From assembly GCF_958295425.1 (NCBI RefSeq), contig NC_081142.1, positions 12,944,324 through 13,008,323 of the forward strand: a stretch of 64,000 nucleotides of DNA, given 5' to 3'. Below the pieces are notes generated by a model, which made no database searches, was not told where the DNA came from, and was given only the letters and a program-made list of their open reading frames with translations. This stretch comes from Solea solea (taxonomy: Eukaryota > Chordata > Actinopteri > Pleuronectiformes > Soleidae). A program made the position numbers and the translations under genes. Numbering within the stretch: position 1 is the first letter of the stretch; each line of letters begins with the position of its first letter. Below, piece by piece: positions 35,379 through 47,106 of the stretch.

Positions 35379-35583
35379 CATACTGCATATGTATGTTTCC
35401 CTCAAGTGTGCAGTGAAGCAGCAAGTCCTGAACTATTCAGATAACACAGAGGGTGGAGGATTGCCTGTTTTGATGCATTTATCATCCCTTAATGATATCC
35501 ACCTGCAAAGCAGCGAGGTGGGGGTGGTCGGGGTGGTGGGACCTCAGGGGTTATCGATCACATTCATAGGCAGGAAGGGAGGC

Positions 35584-35595
35584 GGGGGGGGGGGG
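35584..35595. repeat. G12 homopolymer
   Basis: About twelve consecutive G, in a G-rich context. Confidence 0.9.
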
Positions 35596-36225
35596 ACATA
35601 GGCGAGGCTGTCAGATGAGTGGATGAGGAGACAGATAGGCTTTCTTGACAAGTTGCAGACCATGAAAGCTTGCAGATAATGTGAGGAGACAAACTCAGAG
35701 CCACAGACAGTAGTTTCAGTCCCCAGCGAGAAGACAGAGAAAGGAATGAAAACAGCGGGTTCATTTAGAGCTTCAGTCGTTCTGAGGATGAAAAAAATAA
35801 CGAGGGTCAGACTCCATATGCAAAACAAATGCTCCGAGATCTTCTGAAAGGCCAGATGGCTGTAGGTTTCGTGAAACAATGCTATAAAAAATGCTTTTAG
35901 ACGCATAGTTGTAACCGTCTGAACTTTTCGTAACTCGCCATTTTCACATGGAAACATTAAACGCCGGCTTTTTCCTGGCAGGATAAAAGAAACCCCAAGA
36001 ATTATGTGCAAATGTTTTGCTTGGTAATTGAAGAATAAATAATAAAATGAAAAAAAATAAATATCGTCTCAGTGTGCAGCATGCTATAATACAGCTGGTA
36101 ATGTTGGCTTAAAACCCAGGTATTTTGACTCGGAGCAGCACATATGTAAAGGCGGGATCGTACTGTACTATTTATTAAACTGTGCTAGAGCTGAGACAGC
36201 GGCCATAAAACAAATAGAGTGTTGG

Positions 36226-36240
36226 CAGGGGCCTCAAACT
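36226..36240 (+). mobile_element. Second copy of hAT-like 15-mer
   Basis: CAGGGGCCTCAAACT is identical to 2434-2448. The downstream sequences of the two sites do not agree beyond this, so this may be a lone end or chance. Confidence 0.3.
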
Positions 36241-37778
36241 GTTGTCTCAAGGTTACTGAGGTATCTGCTGGAACGCCTGTGAACAGGTGTACTGATGCCC
36301 AGTTAGCCATGTTAATGAAATTATTAGTGCCAGGCTCCTGGATGCAAGTGTCTCTATGGGATTAGGGGAAGAAACCCTGGGCCATCTGTTTTACTTACCT
36401 GTCAGACTGGAGATGGCTCTCATGATTTAATTAAGTAAACAAATGCAACTAAAAGCTCCCCTTTGAGAACAGGCCTGAACCCACCGTTGAATCATTCATG
36501 AAAATACACGGGTGGTTCATTAAACCACGTGACTCAAAATTGATGCACGGAATAAAAAAACATGTAGCGTAACTTTGCGAGTGCAAAGGATTTATGTGCT
36601 TACTATTGCTATTTATTGCACGGCTCCGTGTTCTGTTAAAGTAGCGCACAAAGCACCTTTTTGTTATCTACTTGGTAACACATGCATTTGTTTTGCAAAA
36701 GTGCAAAGCTTTTTACCTCCCCACTACTTCAGCAAACAAAAAAATGTTTTGGAATAAACTGTAGTGAAGGTATAACTCATATATGAAACAACAATAACTT
36801 AAGTGCAGGACGTATGGGGCATAAAATGCAGTTTTATAAACTTGAGGAGACAGAGAGTAAAAAAAAACACACTGAATGAAACTGACAGGACAGAAAAATC
36901 AACCAAAAAGAAGTAAACAATAGTATTAGTAATAGTAATAAAAGTTTGCTCGTCAAGGCCAAACAGTTAAAAAAATACTTCCTTAATAACTGAATCAGAT
37001 GCTTGTGCTGTGCATGAACCCGCCTACACCTATTTTCTAACATTACTGTTTATTACCTGCGTATGAACTACAGTCTGAAGAATAGCGGGGGGGAGGGGGG
37101 ATAAATATGAATTTGTTGGAGGACATTCATTTTTGATGTGATGCTAGAGGCAGACATTACAATCTTTTTCCTGTTACAACAACAATTCTTAAATGACTCA
37201 GGATTACTACTAGTTGAAGCCCATTAAGGAAACACACATGCACACACATGTGCACACTCATGCATTCCATGCGAAACTAAAATTATCCTAAGTTGCCTCA
37301 GGGGTTCGGAAGGGCGTTTACACAAAGCTGGCACACACACACAGGCTGTGATTCGTGTTCATAAAATATTTGGAGAAGACCGTTTGACAGCTAGATTCAC
37401 ATGCCCAGTTTATCTTGCTCATTTTATTGAGCATCTCGTCCAACTGAAGACAGAAAACACTCTGGCGGAATTGATTGGTTGTCAGCATGTGGAGTAATAG
37501 CTCTGCTCATTTTGCACTGGAAATACATATCCCCACCCCTTTGCTTTGAAAGACTGATGCCCAGATGAGAGGGAACAGGGAGATCAATGAACTGCTGCCT
37601 TTGTTAGGATGAATACGCAGTGGATGTAACATCGATTCTCACACAGAACGATCCAGCGGACCACCTGACTCCGACTTTGTGGTAAATTGCGCACCTCCTG
37701 TGACCTCCTGTACTACCAAACTTACAAGGATTCGTGGCAACACTTTGGGCAGACGAAGAAACCGTGGGTGCTGAAATG

Positions 37779-37820
37779 AATTGTTTCAGAAGTGTGGCTG
37801 ACCACACTTCTGAAACAATT
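37779..37820. other. Perfect snap-back hairpin, 19-bp arms, 4-base loop
   Basis: The arm AATTGTTTCAGAAGTGTGG (37779-37797) is followed by the loop CTGA and its exact complement (37802-37820). One further G.T pair can be added outside. With no mismatches, it is either recent or maintained. Flanking DNA shows no longer inverted repeat. Confidence 0.92.
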
Positions 37821-40800
37821 TCTAGAAACCCAGAAAGACACTTAAACATCAGCTTAGTAGTCAGAGTGCACACACACACACACACTCCACAGTCCTCCGA
37901 GCCTCAGTGTTATTTTTCCCTGACGTGTCCTGCAGACAAACAGAGCCACATTCATTCTGCTGCCTGAAACCGAACAAGAGGGCGATGCAAATTAAAGTGG
38001 CATTAATTTCATTACAAGCGGGGAACAGTGAAGGATAAAACATTAGAGTAATTCAATTGAGGGCCTGACAGCAAGCTGAGAAAGCAGCAGTCCACTTGCC
38101 TGCAGCTCTGGTACAGCACAGCAGCTCGAGCCTTATATAGAAAAAAAAATAGCAGGAATATTTTCACATCTCACCTGCTACTGGCTAATGTGACAGAAAG
38201 CCACTCCATAAGCCGACAGCACTGATTATACATTTGTAGTGGCACTTTAAAAAACGCCGCCATCCAACAGTGGGTTATTTCTCACCAGCCAGTTTAAAAT
38301 AAGATACATTCATTTCTATTAGATGGCTGAATAAAATCACTTTCTCTTATGAGTTGTACTGCAGCTAATTAAACAAACCACAATGAGAACGTATTTATGC
38401 CCTGTTTACTTCATATACTAGCCTGTAAATGGTAGATTCTTGCCTGGTCACTGTGGAGGTGTGCGGCAGACCAGCTCTGTGTTATTTTGGGTGGTTGTGT
38501 GAAATGTGTGTTGGTACTTAAGTCTCAAGTGGGCTGCTGGCTCTGACAGGATGGGAGGCTCACAGATATCCTTTAAGTGTTGCTTTACAAAGTGCATTGC
38601 TCGGCGCAGTGGCGACCCGTGTCTCAGCGCTGCTGTTCCAGGTGGAAATATCTGACACGTTGTAAGATTAAACTCACGACTTGTTTGCCATTTAAACACC
38701 CGCCGCTTATAGACGCTTGTTTCACATTGTGACCGGTGTATCCGAAACAGTAATCACTGCGAGTGTAGCTGTTAGGTATCCAATACGAGAATGCACAGGT
38801 GATGAAGTGCAGCTCTGGTCAGGTGTATGAGCCAAACCTGTTTGCCCAGTTCTGTCTTATCTTATGAATGTACTGAACAATGTTTAAGCCGCCCACAGAC
38901 GGCTAAATAATCATTAGTCGTCTGGAGCCTGAAGAGTGGACATATCTGTGACATCAAAGGCACACCCACACTGTGAACACCCATGCTGCAGCTTTCTTCA
39001 TTACACAATGCAGAAATAATTAGTTCCCCGTTGTCGCGTGAGAAATGCAGACAGTATCTGTTCAGCAGGGTTTTTTTTTTTTTTACGAACCCTTTATAGC
39101 AACTCGGCTGGTTATTATGTGCAGCGTTTTTATATGTTTTTGCACAGTTCCAGTTTGATCATTAGCGACTTGGCTCAGACTACAGTGGGGTAACATTAAA
39201 ATGCCGGGGTAATCAGGGAGATCATGGCTTTATTTGACTTGAAATGCCAAATATAGTAGGTTACAAGCACGCTTACTTTGGTGGAGGCCACTAATTGCAT
39301 TTGACTGAGGCCCCTCAGAGCAACATGATGGAATTCCACTATGTTTACCTGTTTCACCTCATAAATGCTGATTCATCTCCACCAGACCTACGGTACACTC
39401 TTGATGTTAGTGATTTAATCTTACTATGATGAAAGCTATGATTTTGGCTATGTTTAATGTACCTATTTGGCAAGTGTGTAAACCAAAACCAAGGCTTATG
39501 TTGGACAGTTACGTGCAGTCTTGTAATTCATCCTGGCAACAAGGCCGAGGTCAAACAGGGGTAAGAGCAAGAAACACGTTAACGATAAAAATGGCCAGTG
39601 ATAATCTTCAGAATGCAGAAAGAGTCGCTCATTTATCAGTTGAAATTCTTCAAATTCCTGTCTTAACAAGTGACAGAGTTCAAACCCGGGGAAATGACGA
39701 CAGGTGACATGACAACATTTTCACTCTCAGCCTGAATGCAAATGGACTTCACTTCCACCTCTTCAGCAGAGCCAACTATAAAATACTCATATGACAGTGA
39801 TGTTTATATGATGTTTACAATCTCGTCATAAAGTGTCTGCTTTTATACAAGACCTAGAGCACATAGACTGCTGTGAAACAACATGACTCCACTGATGATT
39901 ATATATTTAGTGGCAGTACTAAAGACTTCCCCTCAGCTTTTTCTGGCTCAGCTTTAAGCCAAGCTGGTTCTCTCTGGGAGAGTTTCATTAACATCCTGCC
40001 ACCAGAGTCTATTTGACTGGACAGTTGCTATTATTATTATTGTGTTTTAAGTAAAAAATGCAAATAGCTGTCAACATTGCAAAATTGGTCAGACCAAGTC
40101 ATTCAAATCCACAAACAAAGCTTTTATGAGAGTGGTCTGCTTTGCATTACTGTACACTACATGCATGCGAAGGTCCTTTTTTTAAAACCAAGTTCTAAAA
40201 TGGTAAAAGGTTTTCTCAAAAGATGCAACGATGCAGAGAGTCTGCTACAGAATAGAAGACATAGAGAAATAGGGAGGGGTGAGGTAAAAAAGCTTGTGAG
40301 ATGCAGTTGAGTAAATGCTGCAGAGAACAATGAGAGCTACAAACGATTCCGCGACAGTGTTGTGTGTCATGTTGGCAGTCGCTTGGATATTCAAAGGGTT
40401 GCTGTGACACTGACAGGCCTAGCAGACGGCAGCACAACAAACAGTGCAGCAGTGGGTAGTGATGATGACACACCGCCTGATGACAGACACAGAGCACATG
40501 TTGCTGGCAGAGCTCTCGATCTAATTGGGCATATAGTCTTCGCTATACGTCCAGGGCAAAGAGTATTGGGTCATTTTGAGGAAAAATATGGAACAATTTG
40601 CTTTGGAAAAATGAAAGACATAGAAGGACATGGGGATTATTGAGGCAGTGGACACGGAGGCAAACACCTGTAAGTCATTACTCACTGGAAATTTAAGATC
40701 ACGCCATATTGTACCTGGAATCCGACGGACGTGATATTCGATAACTCCACCTCCGTTACAGACAAGCCAAAATACAGTCTGAAACTAGAGTTGTTTGGTT

Positions 40801-42007
40801 TCAGCAGCAGCGACAGCTCTCACTGTACCGCAAGCGCTCATTATCATACCAAAGATGAACGGACTCCAATAATGTTTTATTAAACAAATGAAAAGCCCAC
40901 CTGTTTTTAGCCCAACTGCCTTATGTTGAACTTGAACTTGGGCTGCTTGCTAAAGTCTTTTGTTTAATTAAACTACAGATGTATGTTAGTGATTGATATC
41001 ATCTTTCCAGAAAAAAAACCCAAAGTAGTAGCTATAAACCACACTAGCCACCAACAGCAGTATCCAAGTCTCACACTAAAACTACAACAGCTGAAAACCA
41101 ACTCCTGTGTTTGGAACATGTGGTACAACTGGCACATAGACAGTATGATTTGCCAGGACTTGAGAACAGATAGTTCCGTAAAGAAGTGATCATTTCTGAA
41201 TAACAAGACATTAATCTTGCAAGCACATTTCACAAAGGGATTTGAGACAGGAGATTGCCGTTTTCATCCCCAGAAAGAAGTAAAAAACATGTCCAGACTT
41301 TCTCATTCTAGTGTTCCCTTTAAACCCATGAGGGCCGACTCCATTCACTAAGATCCACTCAGCAGATTCCATCCCATTTTCCCATCGATTTCCCCCAGCA
41401 AACGCCCTCCAATCTCACCTCCCAAAGAAGAGCAAATTAAAAGCCCGATACAGGGTGTTAAAGTTCAGTCTGAGGCATGGAAGAGAGGGAGACACAACAG
41501 AAGACCTTGTTGCTACAGTTTTGTTCACAGCAAGAATGAGTAAATTAGACAAAGTACAGCAATTTGGCAGATAATAACAGTGCTTGCCATTGTTAGTGAA
41601 AGGCAGAGTAGTGTGCCTTTACAAAAACCCTGGAAAATGACGTTGAGCTCATTAAATCATAGGTATCTGCAGAGCATCAGCCACTGGACCTCCTACTTGA
41701 TGTAAAACGTTTCTGTTATTCAAGACCAGACCTTTTTCAGATTTGTGCCCCATTTTCTATATTATTCATTTCCTTCCTTGCCCTAGCGTAAACCTTCGAC
41801 TCATTTCCTAAACTGAGTACAAATCATACCCTTTCAATGTTGTAGCTGCCTATTCATTTCATCAGCCACATTAGGTCTTAAAACAAGGGCATGAAACAAA
41901 AGAAACACTTCTGAATGGAGATCATAAATCATATATCAGTACAATTTAAATGTTGCTATTACAGACTTTTTTTTTTACGACCACTGAACATTTTTACAGG
42001 ATAAAAA
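37821..42007. other. No gene recognised
   Basis: About 4.2 kb of unassigned DNA with a CA tract at 37869-37885. The frame 40362-40643 (93 codons) and the upstream open stretch from about 40318 lack known domains; its complement is open as well. No repeat family was recognised. Confidence 0.5.
37869..37885. repeat. (CA)n microsatellite
   Basis: A short CA tract about 50 bases after the hairpin. Confidence 0.92.
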
Positions 42008-42039
42008 AACACAACTGTTATATTGGTAACAGTTGTGTT
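42008..42039. other. Perfect hairpin, 13-bp arms, 6-base loop
   Basis: AACACAACTGTTA (42008-42020), loop TATTGG, then the exact complement (42027-42039). Confidence 0.9.
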
Positions 42040-43544
42040 GTTTACCATTTACTTTTACACTACGAGGTAGCAGAAGTCTGTAAACTTGCCAGAACTTGTG
42101 ACAAATATCCCATTTACCCAATACGCAACTTTCATTCTTTAAGCTAGCAGAGAGAAGGGGGCGTCTTTTTTCCACACTTAGGGAAACAGGTTTCCCTTTC
42201 ATTATATCAATGTAAGGGACTTGAGACAGGTTCAAACAGCTCTGTGGCTTCGTTAAGTCCTGGAGGGGGCAGAATACATTTCCTTTGTTACAGAAGGTGC
42301 TAACATGCACACATTTACCCACAACTGTTTATGTTCTTTTCTTTAAAATCACTTTAATGCTTAGATATTCGAAGCAAACTGGAAAAACGTACCCTGAATA
42401 TTAATGACGGGGTCTACAAAAATGTTAATTATTTCATACTCCAGTTACACCTGGTATTAAAATGCATGCTGATTAAAATATGACCACCCAAGTGCAACGT
42501 CCCCAAGAAACAGATTGGCCACATTAAACACAACAATAAATGTTGCATTGCTGATCCACATAAAACTACTACCATGCATGGAAACAGTGTTTGCACGCCA
42601 CTGTTAAATGTGTTACCTATAGGTAGTTAGCAACCATTAGCAAGTAAATACATAAATAAGATTGCCATGTGATCTTTCTCTTTTATTTACATCATGCCTT
42701 CAATAGTTTTACTGTGAATAGAGTACTGTATACATATTTATTGTTGTCCTTATACGTGTACCTCTGTGTGAATCCATAGGTTGTTTATATTTGCTACATT
42801 TAACATGCATTTCACTTCTGCTGTACATATTGGGTCAAGGTTGAAAATAACATGCTTTACCAGGTGAGTCAGCTGATGAGCCTTGTCTGTGATCACTGCT
42901 GCTAAGTAAAGGAGGTATTTTTGTGTAGCGTGTGCATGCAGGCTCCCTGAGTGAATCACAGAGGCCAGACAGGAATAAAATACACCGTGTTGTTCTCCGT
43001 CTGCTGATGATATCTTGATCTCTCATCTCCTCCCCATCTCAGCTACTCGTCATACTTCCCTTTGCCAGATACTGGCACATCATTGATCTTTGTTGTTGTT
43101 TGTGTGTGTGTGTGTGTGTGCGCACTGTGAGACAAGGGTGTGTAAGTAGTATTTGTCAGGACTTGCCCTGACTTGCCTCATATGGACCCTGAGTGCAAAA
43201 GAAAAAAAATACACCCGTCACTGCATGAGAGATGTTAGCTGTGCTTTCCTGTTCAAATTATTTTCTGAGAAACTACTCTTGCAATGAATGCACAGAAAAT
43301 GTCACGCTAGAGACTCTTATCTTAAATGCCTTTTGCTTAATAATGTTAATATGGAAATTATATTAGCCAAATTTGGACGTGAACAATTGAGAGAAACTGT
43401 GGCGCACACTCTCAAGAAGCCATAAATCTCAGCCGTGTGGCTGTGAAAGGGGCATCTATCTCAGCAAGAAAATAGCTGAGTTGCTGCACAGATTTCCCAT
43501 ACTCTATACAAGCAAGTGCCACCACCATTAGCGCCGTAGAGCTG
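42040..43544. other. No gene; fragment of the 14.8-kb repeat family
   Basis: The words TTACACCTGGTATTAAAATGCATG near 42444-42470 echo the TTTACACCTGGTATTAACACGCGT of the element at 14.76-15.26 kb. The remainder is unassigned. A TG tract lies at 43101-43120. Confidence 0.45.
43101..43120. repeat. (TG)10 microsatellite
   Basis: An uninterrupted TG tract after a TTG-rich lead. Confidence 0.95.
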
Positions 43545-43574
43545 GATGCCACCAGGGTCTACAGCGGAGACTTT

Positions 43575-43965
43575 GGAATGTCATACGGACTTGATAAATG
43601 TGGCTGAATTACATCAGAGAGAGGGAAGATGATCGGAACTGAGGTAGTGGAACTAAGTGAAGGCAACATAGTAGATGTGCAAGACAGTTACAAATACCTT
43701 CAGGTCTTACAGGTAAATGGGAATCATGAAGAAGCTGCAAGGAGATCTGCCACAGCCAAATTACCTACACTGAGTAAGACATGTCCTCAGAACCAGCTGA
43801 ATGGTTAGAACAAGATCCAAGCCATCAATTCCTACACCCTGCCGGTAATAAGCTACCCTGCTGGCACAATTACCTGGCCAAAGGATGGGATAGGGGCCAC
43901 TGACATCAAGACAAGAAAGCTTGTCACCGTGCATGCAGTCCAGCACCCTGAGGTTGTACACTAAG
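43575..43965 (+). pseudogene. LINE reverse-transcriptase thumb/linker remnant
   Basis: One frame runs from GMSYGLDKCG at 43575 to about 43962 with only two internal stops. One, TGA right after KCG, fits decay of a CGA Arg codon. The other is a TAG in LNG*NKIQAINSYTLP. Recognisable blocks are VDVQDSYKYL, NGNHEEAARRSATAK, ISYPAGTITWPKDGI and ATDIKTRKL. This order is what I know from the segment between the reverse-transcriptase catalytic core and the zinc knuckle in these fish LINEs. Two frameshifts follow; after them IQDETTNIQEYIRKMAP is readable near 44008. Confidence 0.9.
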
Positions 43966-44109
43966 CAGAAGGAATGAGGCTGAGGACAAGTGAGTGTCAA
44001 AGTCACTATCCAGGATGAAACAACTAACATCCAAGAATACATAAGGAAGATGGCCCCCAGTTATGACCTGCTGCTAGTGAATGCTTAGTGAGGAGGGGGC
44101 AAACATAGA

Positions 44110-44618
44110 AGCTGCACAGGAGCAGGCCCTAAGCACAAGATCAATAGGCAGGAACCAAGGTTTAGCCTGTGTAAAGATGCCCCTGAGATGGTGCAGCACA
44201 TCAAAGCAGATGCCGACTGGGGAAGGGGTATTTGAAACGCCACAACCAAGTGACTGGAAAAGTGTAAAGAAACATCTGTGCTGAGTATGGACTGGAGGCC
44301 CCGGGGTCAAGATGGAAGATGCTACAAAGGTAGTTGAGAGTAACAGAGCTAAGATCCGATGGGAGTTCTAAATCCAGACAGAAAAACTGGTGGTGGCAAC
44401 AGGACATAGTGGTTGTCGTTAAGCAGCAGAAGAGAGCAGTGGTGATAGATGTCGCAGGCCCAACCAACAGCAACATCAAGAAGAAGGAACACAAGAAGCT
44501 TGAGAAATACCAAGGGCTGAAAGAGGAGCTAGAGAAGATATCGGGAGTAAAGGCAATTGTGGTCCCAGTGGTGATAGGAGCACTAGTGGCTCCAACAGAT
44601 TCCAGGAACAACATCTGA
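44110..44618 (+). pseudogene. LINE zinc-knuckle and restriction-like endonuclease remnant
   Basis: Near 44170 the frame FSLCKDAPEMVQHIKAD is a zinc knuckle of the C-x2-C-x7-H-x4-C type that has lost its first and last Cys. RHNQVTGKV and RNICAEYGLE follow at 44237-44294, separated by a stop. The open frame 44334-44618 then carries QDIVVVVKQQKRAVVIDVA, that is D-X14-D. The family motif is P-D-X12-14-D, so the Pro has become Gln while both acidic residues remain. Next come NIKKKEHKKLEKYQGLKEEL and VVPVVIGALV. The protein would cut DNA for target-primed insertion if intact; this copy cannot. Confidence 0.92.
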
Positions 44619-44909
44619 GACCTCTGTCAAGAGGATCACAGTCCGAGGAACAGCTAGGATATTACGCAGAACCCTCAGGCTGCACGGCCAAGAGGACCCA
44701 AGCTTGGAGGAGACACAAGTCCGTCAAAGGGGGTGAGTGGGGAATTTTTTTATATGCTGCTATAGTAAAGGGCTACACCTTTGAACCACACATACAAAAT
44801 ATATAATCTAATACCAAGACCAAGCCTGTGTTATTCAAAAATGATTATATCCTACAAAACTGAAATTAATTTCAATCAATGTTGTACACACAGCTTTTAA
44901 TTATTTCGT

Positions 44910-44938
44910 AAAAAAAAACAAAAAAAAACAAAAAAACC
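44910..44938. repeat. A-rich tract with C interruptions
   Basis: Three runs of seven to nine A separated by single C. Confidence 0.9.
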
Positions 44939-45296
44939 CATAGGTTTCTCTGCCATGGACTATTGACATTATACGTTGACCACAAAAGGATGATCAACCA
45001 TTGTGCCGAGCAGAAGAAGAAAAACAAATAAATGTCGCATGGCATTGTGAAAGACAGAACAAGTCATTTGAAAACCAACAACTTTTTAGATATTCTATAA
45101 AAGGTCAGTCACAATAAAAAGAGATTTTGTTTCATGTTATTAACTGTTCCACAGATACCTTTCCAAATGTCAACACGTAACCTACACCCCAGGAAAATGT
45201 AATGGGTTTTTAATCATTGTCAACCAAATCTCCACCATCAGAATTAAAAAGATAGAAAGATATTACAACTAGGACTTTGGCAACTCAAGGTTGGCA

Positions 45297-45320
45297 CTAT
45301 CTATCTATCTATCTATCTAT
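45297..45320. repeat. (CTAT)6 microsatellite
   Basis: Six exact tetranucleotide units. Confidence 0.96.
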
Positions 45321-46026
45321 CGTTTGAACAATTAATCAAGAGCACTTAAGCACACAGGAATGCCAGCAGGCATAAATACAGACTGTGGTCAAATGTAAGT
45401 AGTTAACTGACTAAATTGCACTTCCACAGTATCAAAAACAACAGCAGATAAGTGATAGGACAGGAACACTTAACTGCGCCAATAGAAGGTATTATCATTC
45501 ATCTATGCCTAAGGGTGATGACCTCTAAACACCTAGCAGATAATATATGAGTTGCATTAGAGGGGACCTTTTTACCTGTCCATCTACCCCTGGAAGATGG
45601 CTACTTTAATGGTCTCTATGACACAGAGACTTACACAAACACTCACTATACACATGTCAGGAATGATTGAAGTGGTAATGAACCATTGTGTCCATTAGCA
45701 GGTTGTTTTTTGCTATTAACAGGACTACGGATGGTGTTTTAGCTTGTCAGTGCCTTCAGCGATCCTGAATTACCTGAATGAATTGGTGGGTGGGTGGAAA
45801 TTGCTGGATCTGTGTTAAAAACACACAAGGGGGTGATTTGGTGTTTAGTTAGAGGGTGAATCTCGTCTGTCTCTCCCCCTGATGTATGGTAGTGAAGGAG
45901 AAGGGGACAGGATGCTAACAAACACGCCTCAATCTCTTGTGTGTTGCTCGTCCATCCTTCACAACGGTGATCTATCTCCTCGTGTCAAACTGAGTTGAGC
46001 CACGTTGACCCGCAGGGATGCTTCCC

Positions 46027-46045
46027 CACACACACACACACACAC
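46027..46045. repeat. (CA)n microsatellite
   Basis: A short CA tract. Confidence 0.92.
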
Positions 46046-47035
46046 CGACTCCAAACTTCTGGATAAACACAATTAAACCCCACCCTCTGTTGTCATTCTT
46101 ATCTTATCTTGCCCTCTAACCTCAAACCTATCCAACACACATGCACCCCCCTTAACCTCACACTGGAGGAGGCCCTTAAATCCCCTCCTTCCTCCAGACA
46201 GACACAGATAGACAACCAGTGCTAATTCATTTCCCCATAGTCACCCCATCATTTTATTACATCCTTTCTCTCCCATTTCCCTATTTTTCGTACACACGAG
46301 GGTCAAACTATGGGGCTGCTAGTAGGAGAAAGACGGGGGTGTAAGACTTTTTGGCAAGACTACGACACGTTACAATAAATTTCACTGCGGTGTGGAGCAT
46401 CACTGCCTACTCTCTGTATATTAATGCCACTTTTCCAGTTTTGGGGTTTAGTGTTTTCAGCTTGACTTGTTGCTCATGTAAAATTCTCAAGTCATTACAT
46501 GGAATGAGATGCCTTGATGTCAGGAGAACCTTTTGGCGTGGCTGCAGAGAGTGGCAGAATGAGACATTTTGTGTCATTTTCCACCCCTCCGACTACATAA
46601 TTGCCAGAGCCCAGCCATCAGACGGTTATATCTGATGTATCACACCCTGGGGTGCGTTGGTGAATATATGAACTACCAAGCACAGATGGCTCAATGCTTG
46701 GCCGCCCTGGGTCGGTGGCACAGTTTTCGGACATTGATTTCCGCATTGCCTGGGAGCCTACATTTGTGACTAACAAAACAGAAGCTATTACTGAGTGTCA
46801 CAGTTCTCCAGGTAGCTACTGGCTAATAAAGAATTGTTTGGGAGCTGCTGTTTCAACAGGGATTTTATTTGAGCTAATATTTAGATCACCCTATTAACAA
46901 TATTGTTTTAATGCTGCCTATCATTTCCTGGTGTTTTGTCATCTGTAGACTAGTGCTCCTTTGTCTTATTGTATGTATCAAGGTGTGCAAATGTATCTGG
47001 GTGGGAAAATGTGTAAATGTGTGGGGCTACTTTCA

Positions 47036-47106
47036 TGTAAAGCATTTTGTGTTGCATTTTGTATGAATGAAAAGTGCTACATCAATAAAGAACCATTGAT
47101 TGAACA
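47036..47106 (+). mobile_element. LINE 3' tail
   Basis: TGTAAAGCATTTTGTGTTGC, then TGAAAAGTGCTACATCAATAAAG and a short TTGATTGA tail, match the GCACTTTG...AAAAGTGCTATATAAATAAAG(TTGATTGA)n 3' ends of vertebrate L2/CR1-like LINEs. The upstream body is not recognisable, so this is a short 5'-truncated insert on the plus strand. Confidence 0.75.

Larger units (their letters stand above)
33468..37778. other. No gene; microsatellites
   Basis: About 4.3 kb without a recognisable gene. Holds TG, TA/TG and G tracts (listed separately) and a second copy of the hAT-like word at 36226. Frames of 104-155 residues at 35287-36011 derive partly from the G run, which gives Gly or Pro runs, and have no domain. 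Confidence 0.5.
43545..44745 (+). mobile_element. R2/R4-type LINE relic (restriction-like endonuclease LINE)
   Basis: The block preserves, in order, four parts of a non-LTR retrotransposon protein: the reverse-transcriptase thumb region, a linker, a decayed zinc knuckle and a restriction-like endonuclease domain. A short 3' UTR follows, ending in a T-run near 44750. Reading it needs several frame changes and stops, so it is dead and 5'-truncated; the catalytic reverse-transcriptase core is missing. The PD-X12-14-D style endonuclease at the C-terminus separates it from the L2-type LINEs elsewhere in the window. The exact clade (R2, R4/Rex6 or NeSL) cannot be fixed without a search. Confidence 0.92.
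44746..47035. other. No gene recognised
   Basis: Unassigned DNA with a poly-A/C stretch (44910-44938), a CTAT tetranucleotide and a CA tract. Short frames only. Confidence 0.5.

Noticed and set aside
35544..36011. 155-residue minus-strand frame as a gene
   Set aside because: It includes a Pro run from a G homopolymer, the hydrophobic stretches look like chance, and there is no known domain or exon context.
40362..40643. 93-codon frame with an acidic, charged protein
   Set aside because: The complementary strand is equally open and no family resemblance was found.
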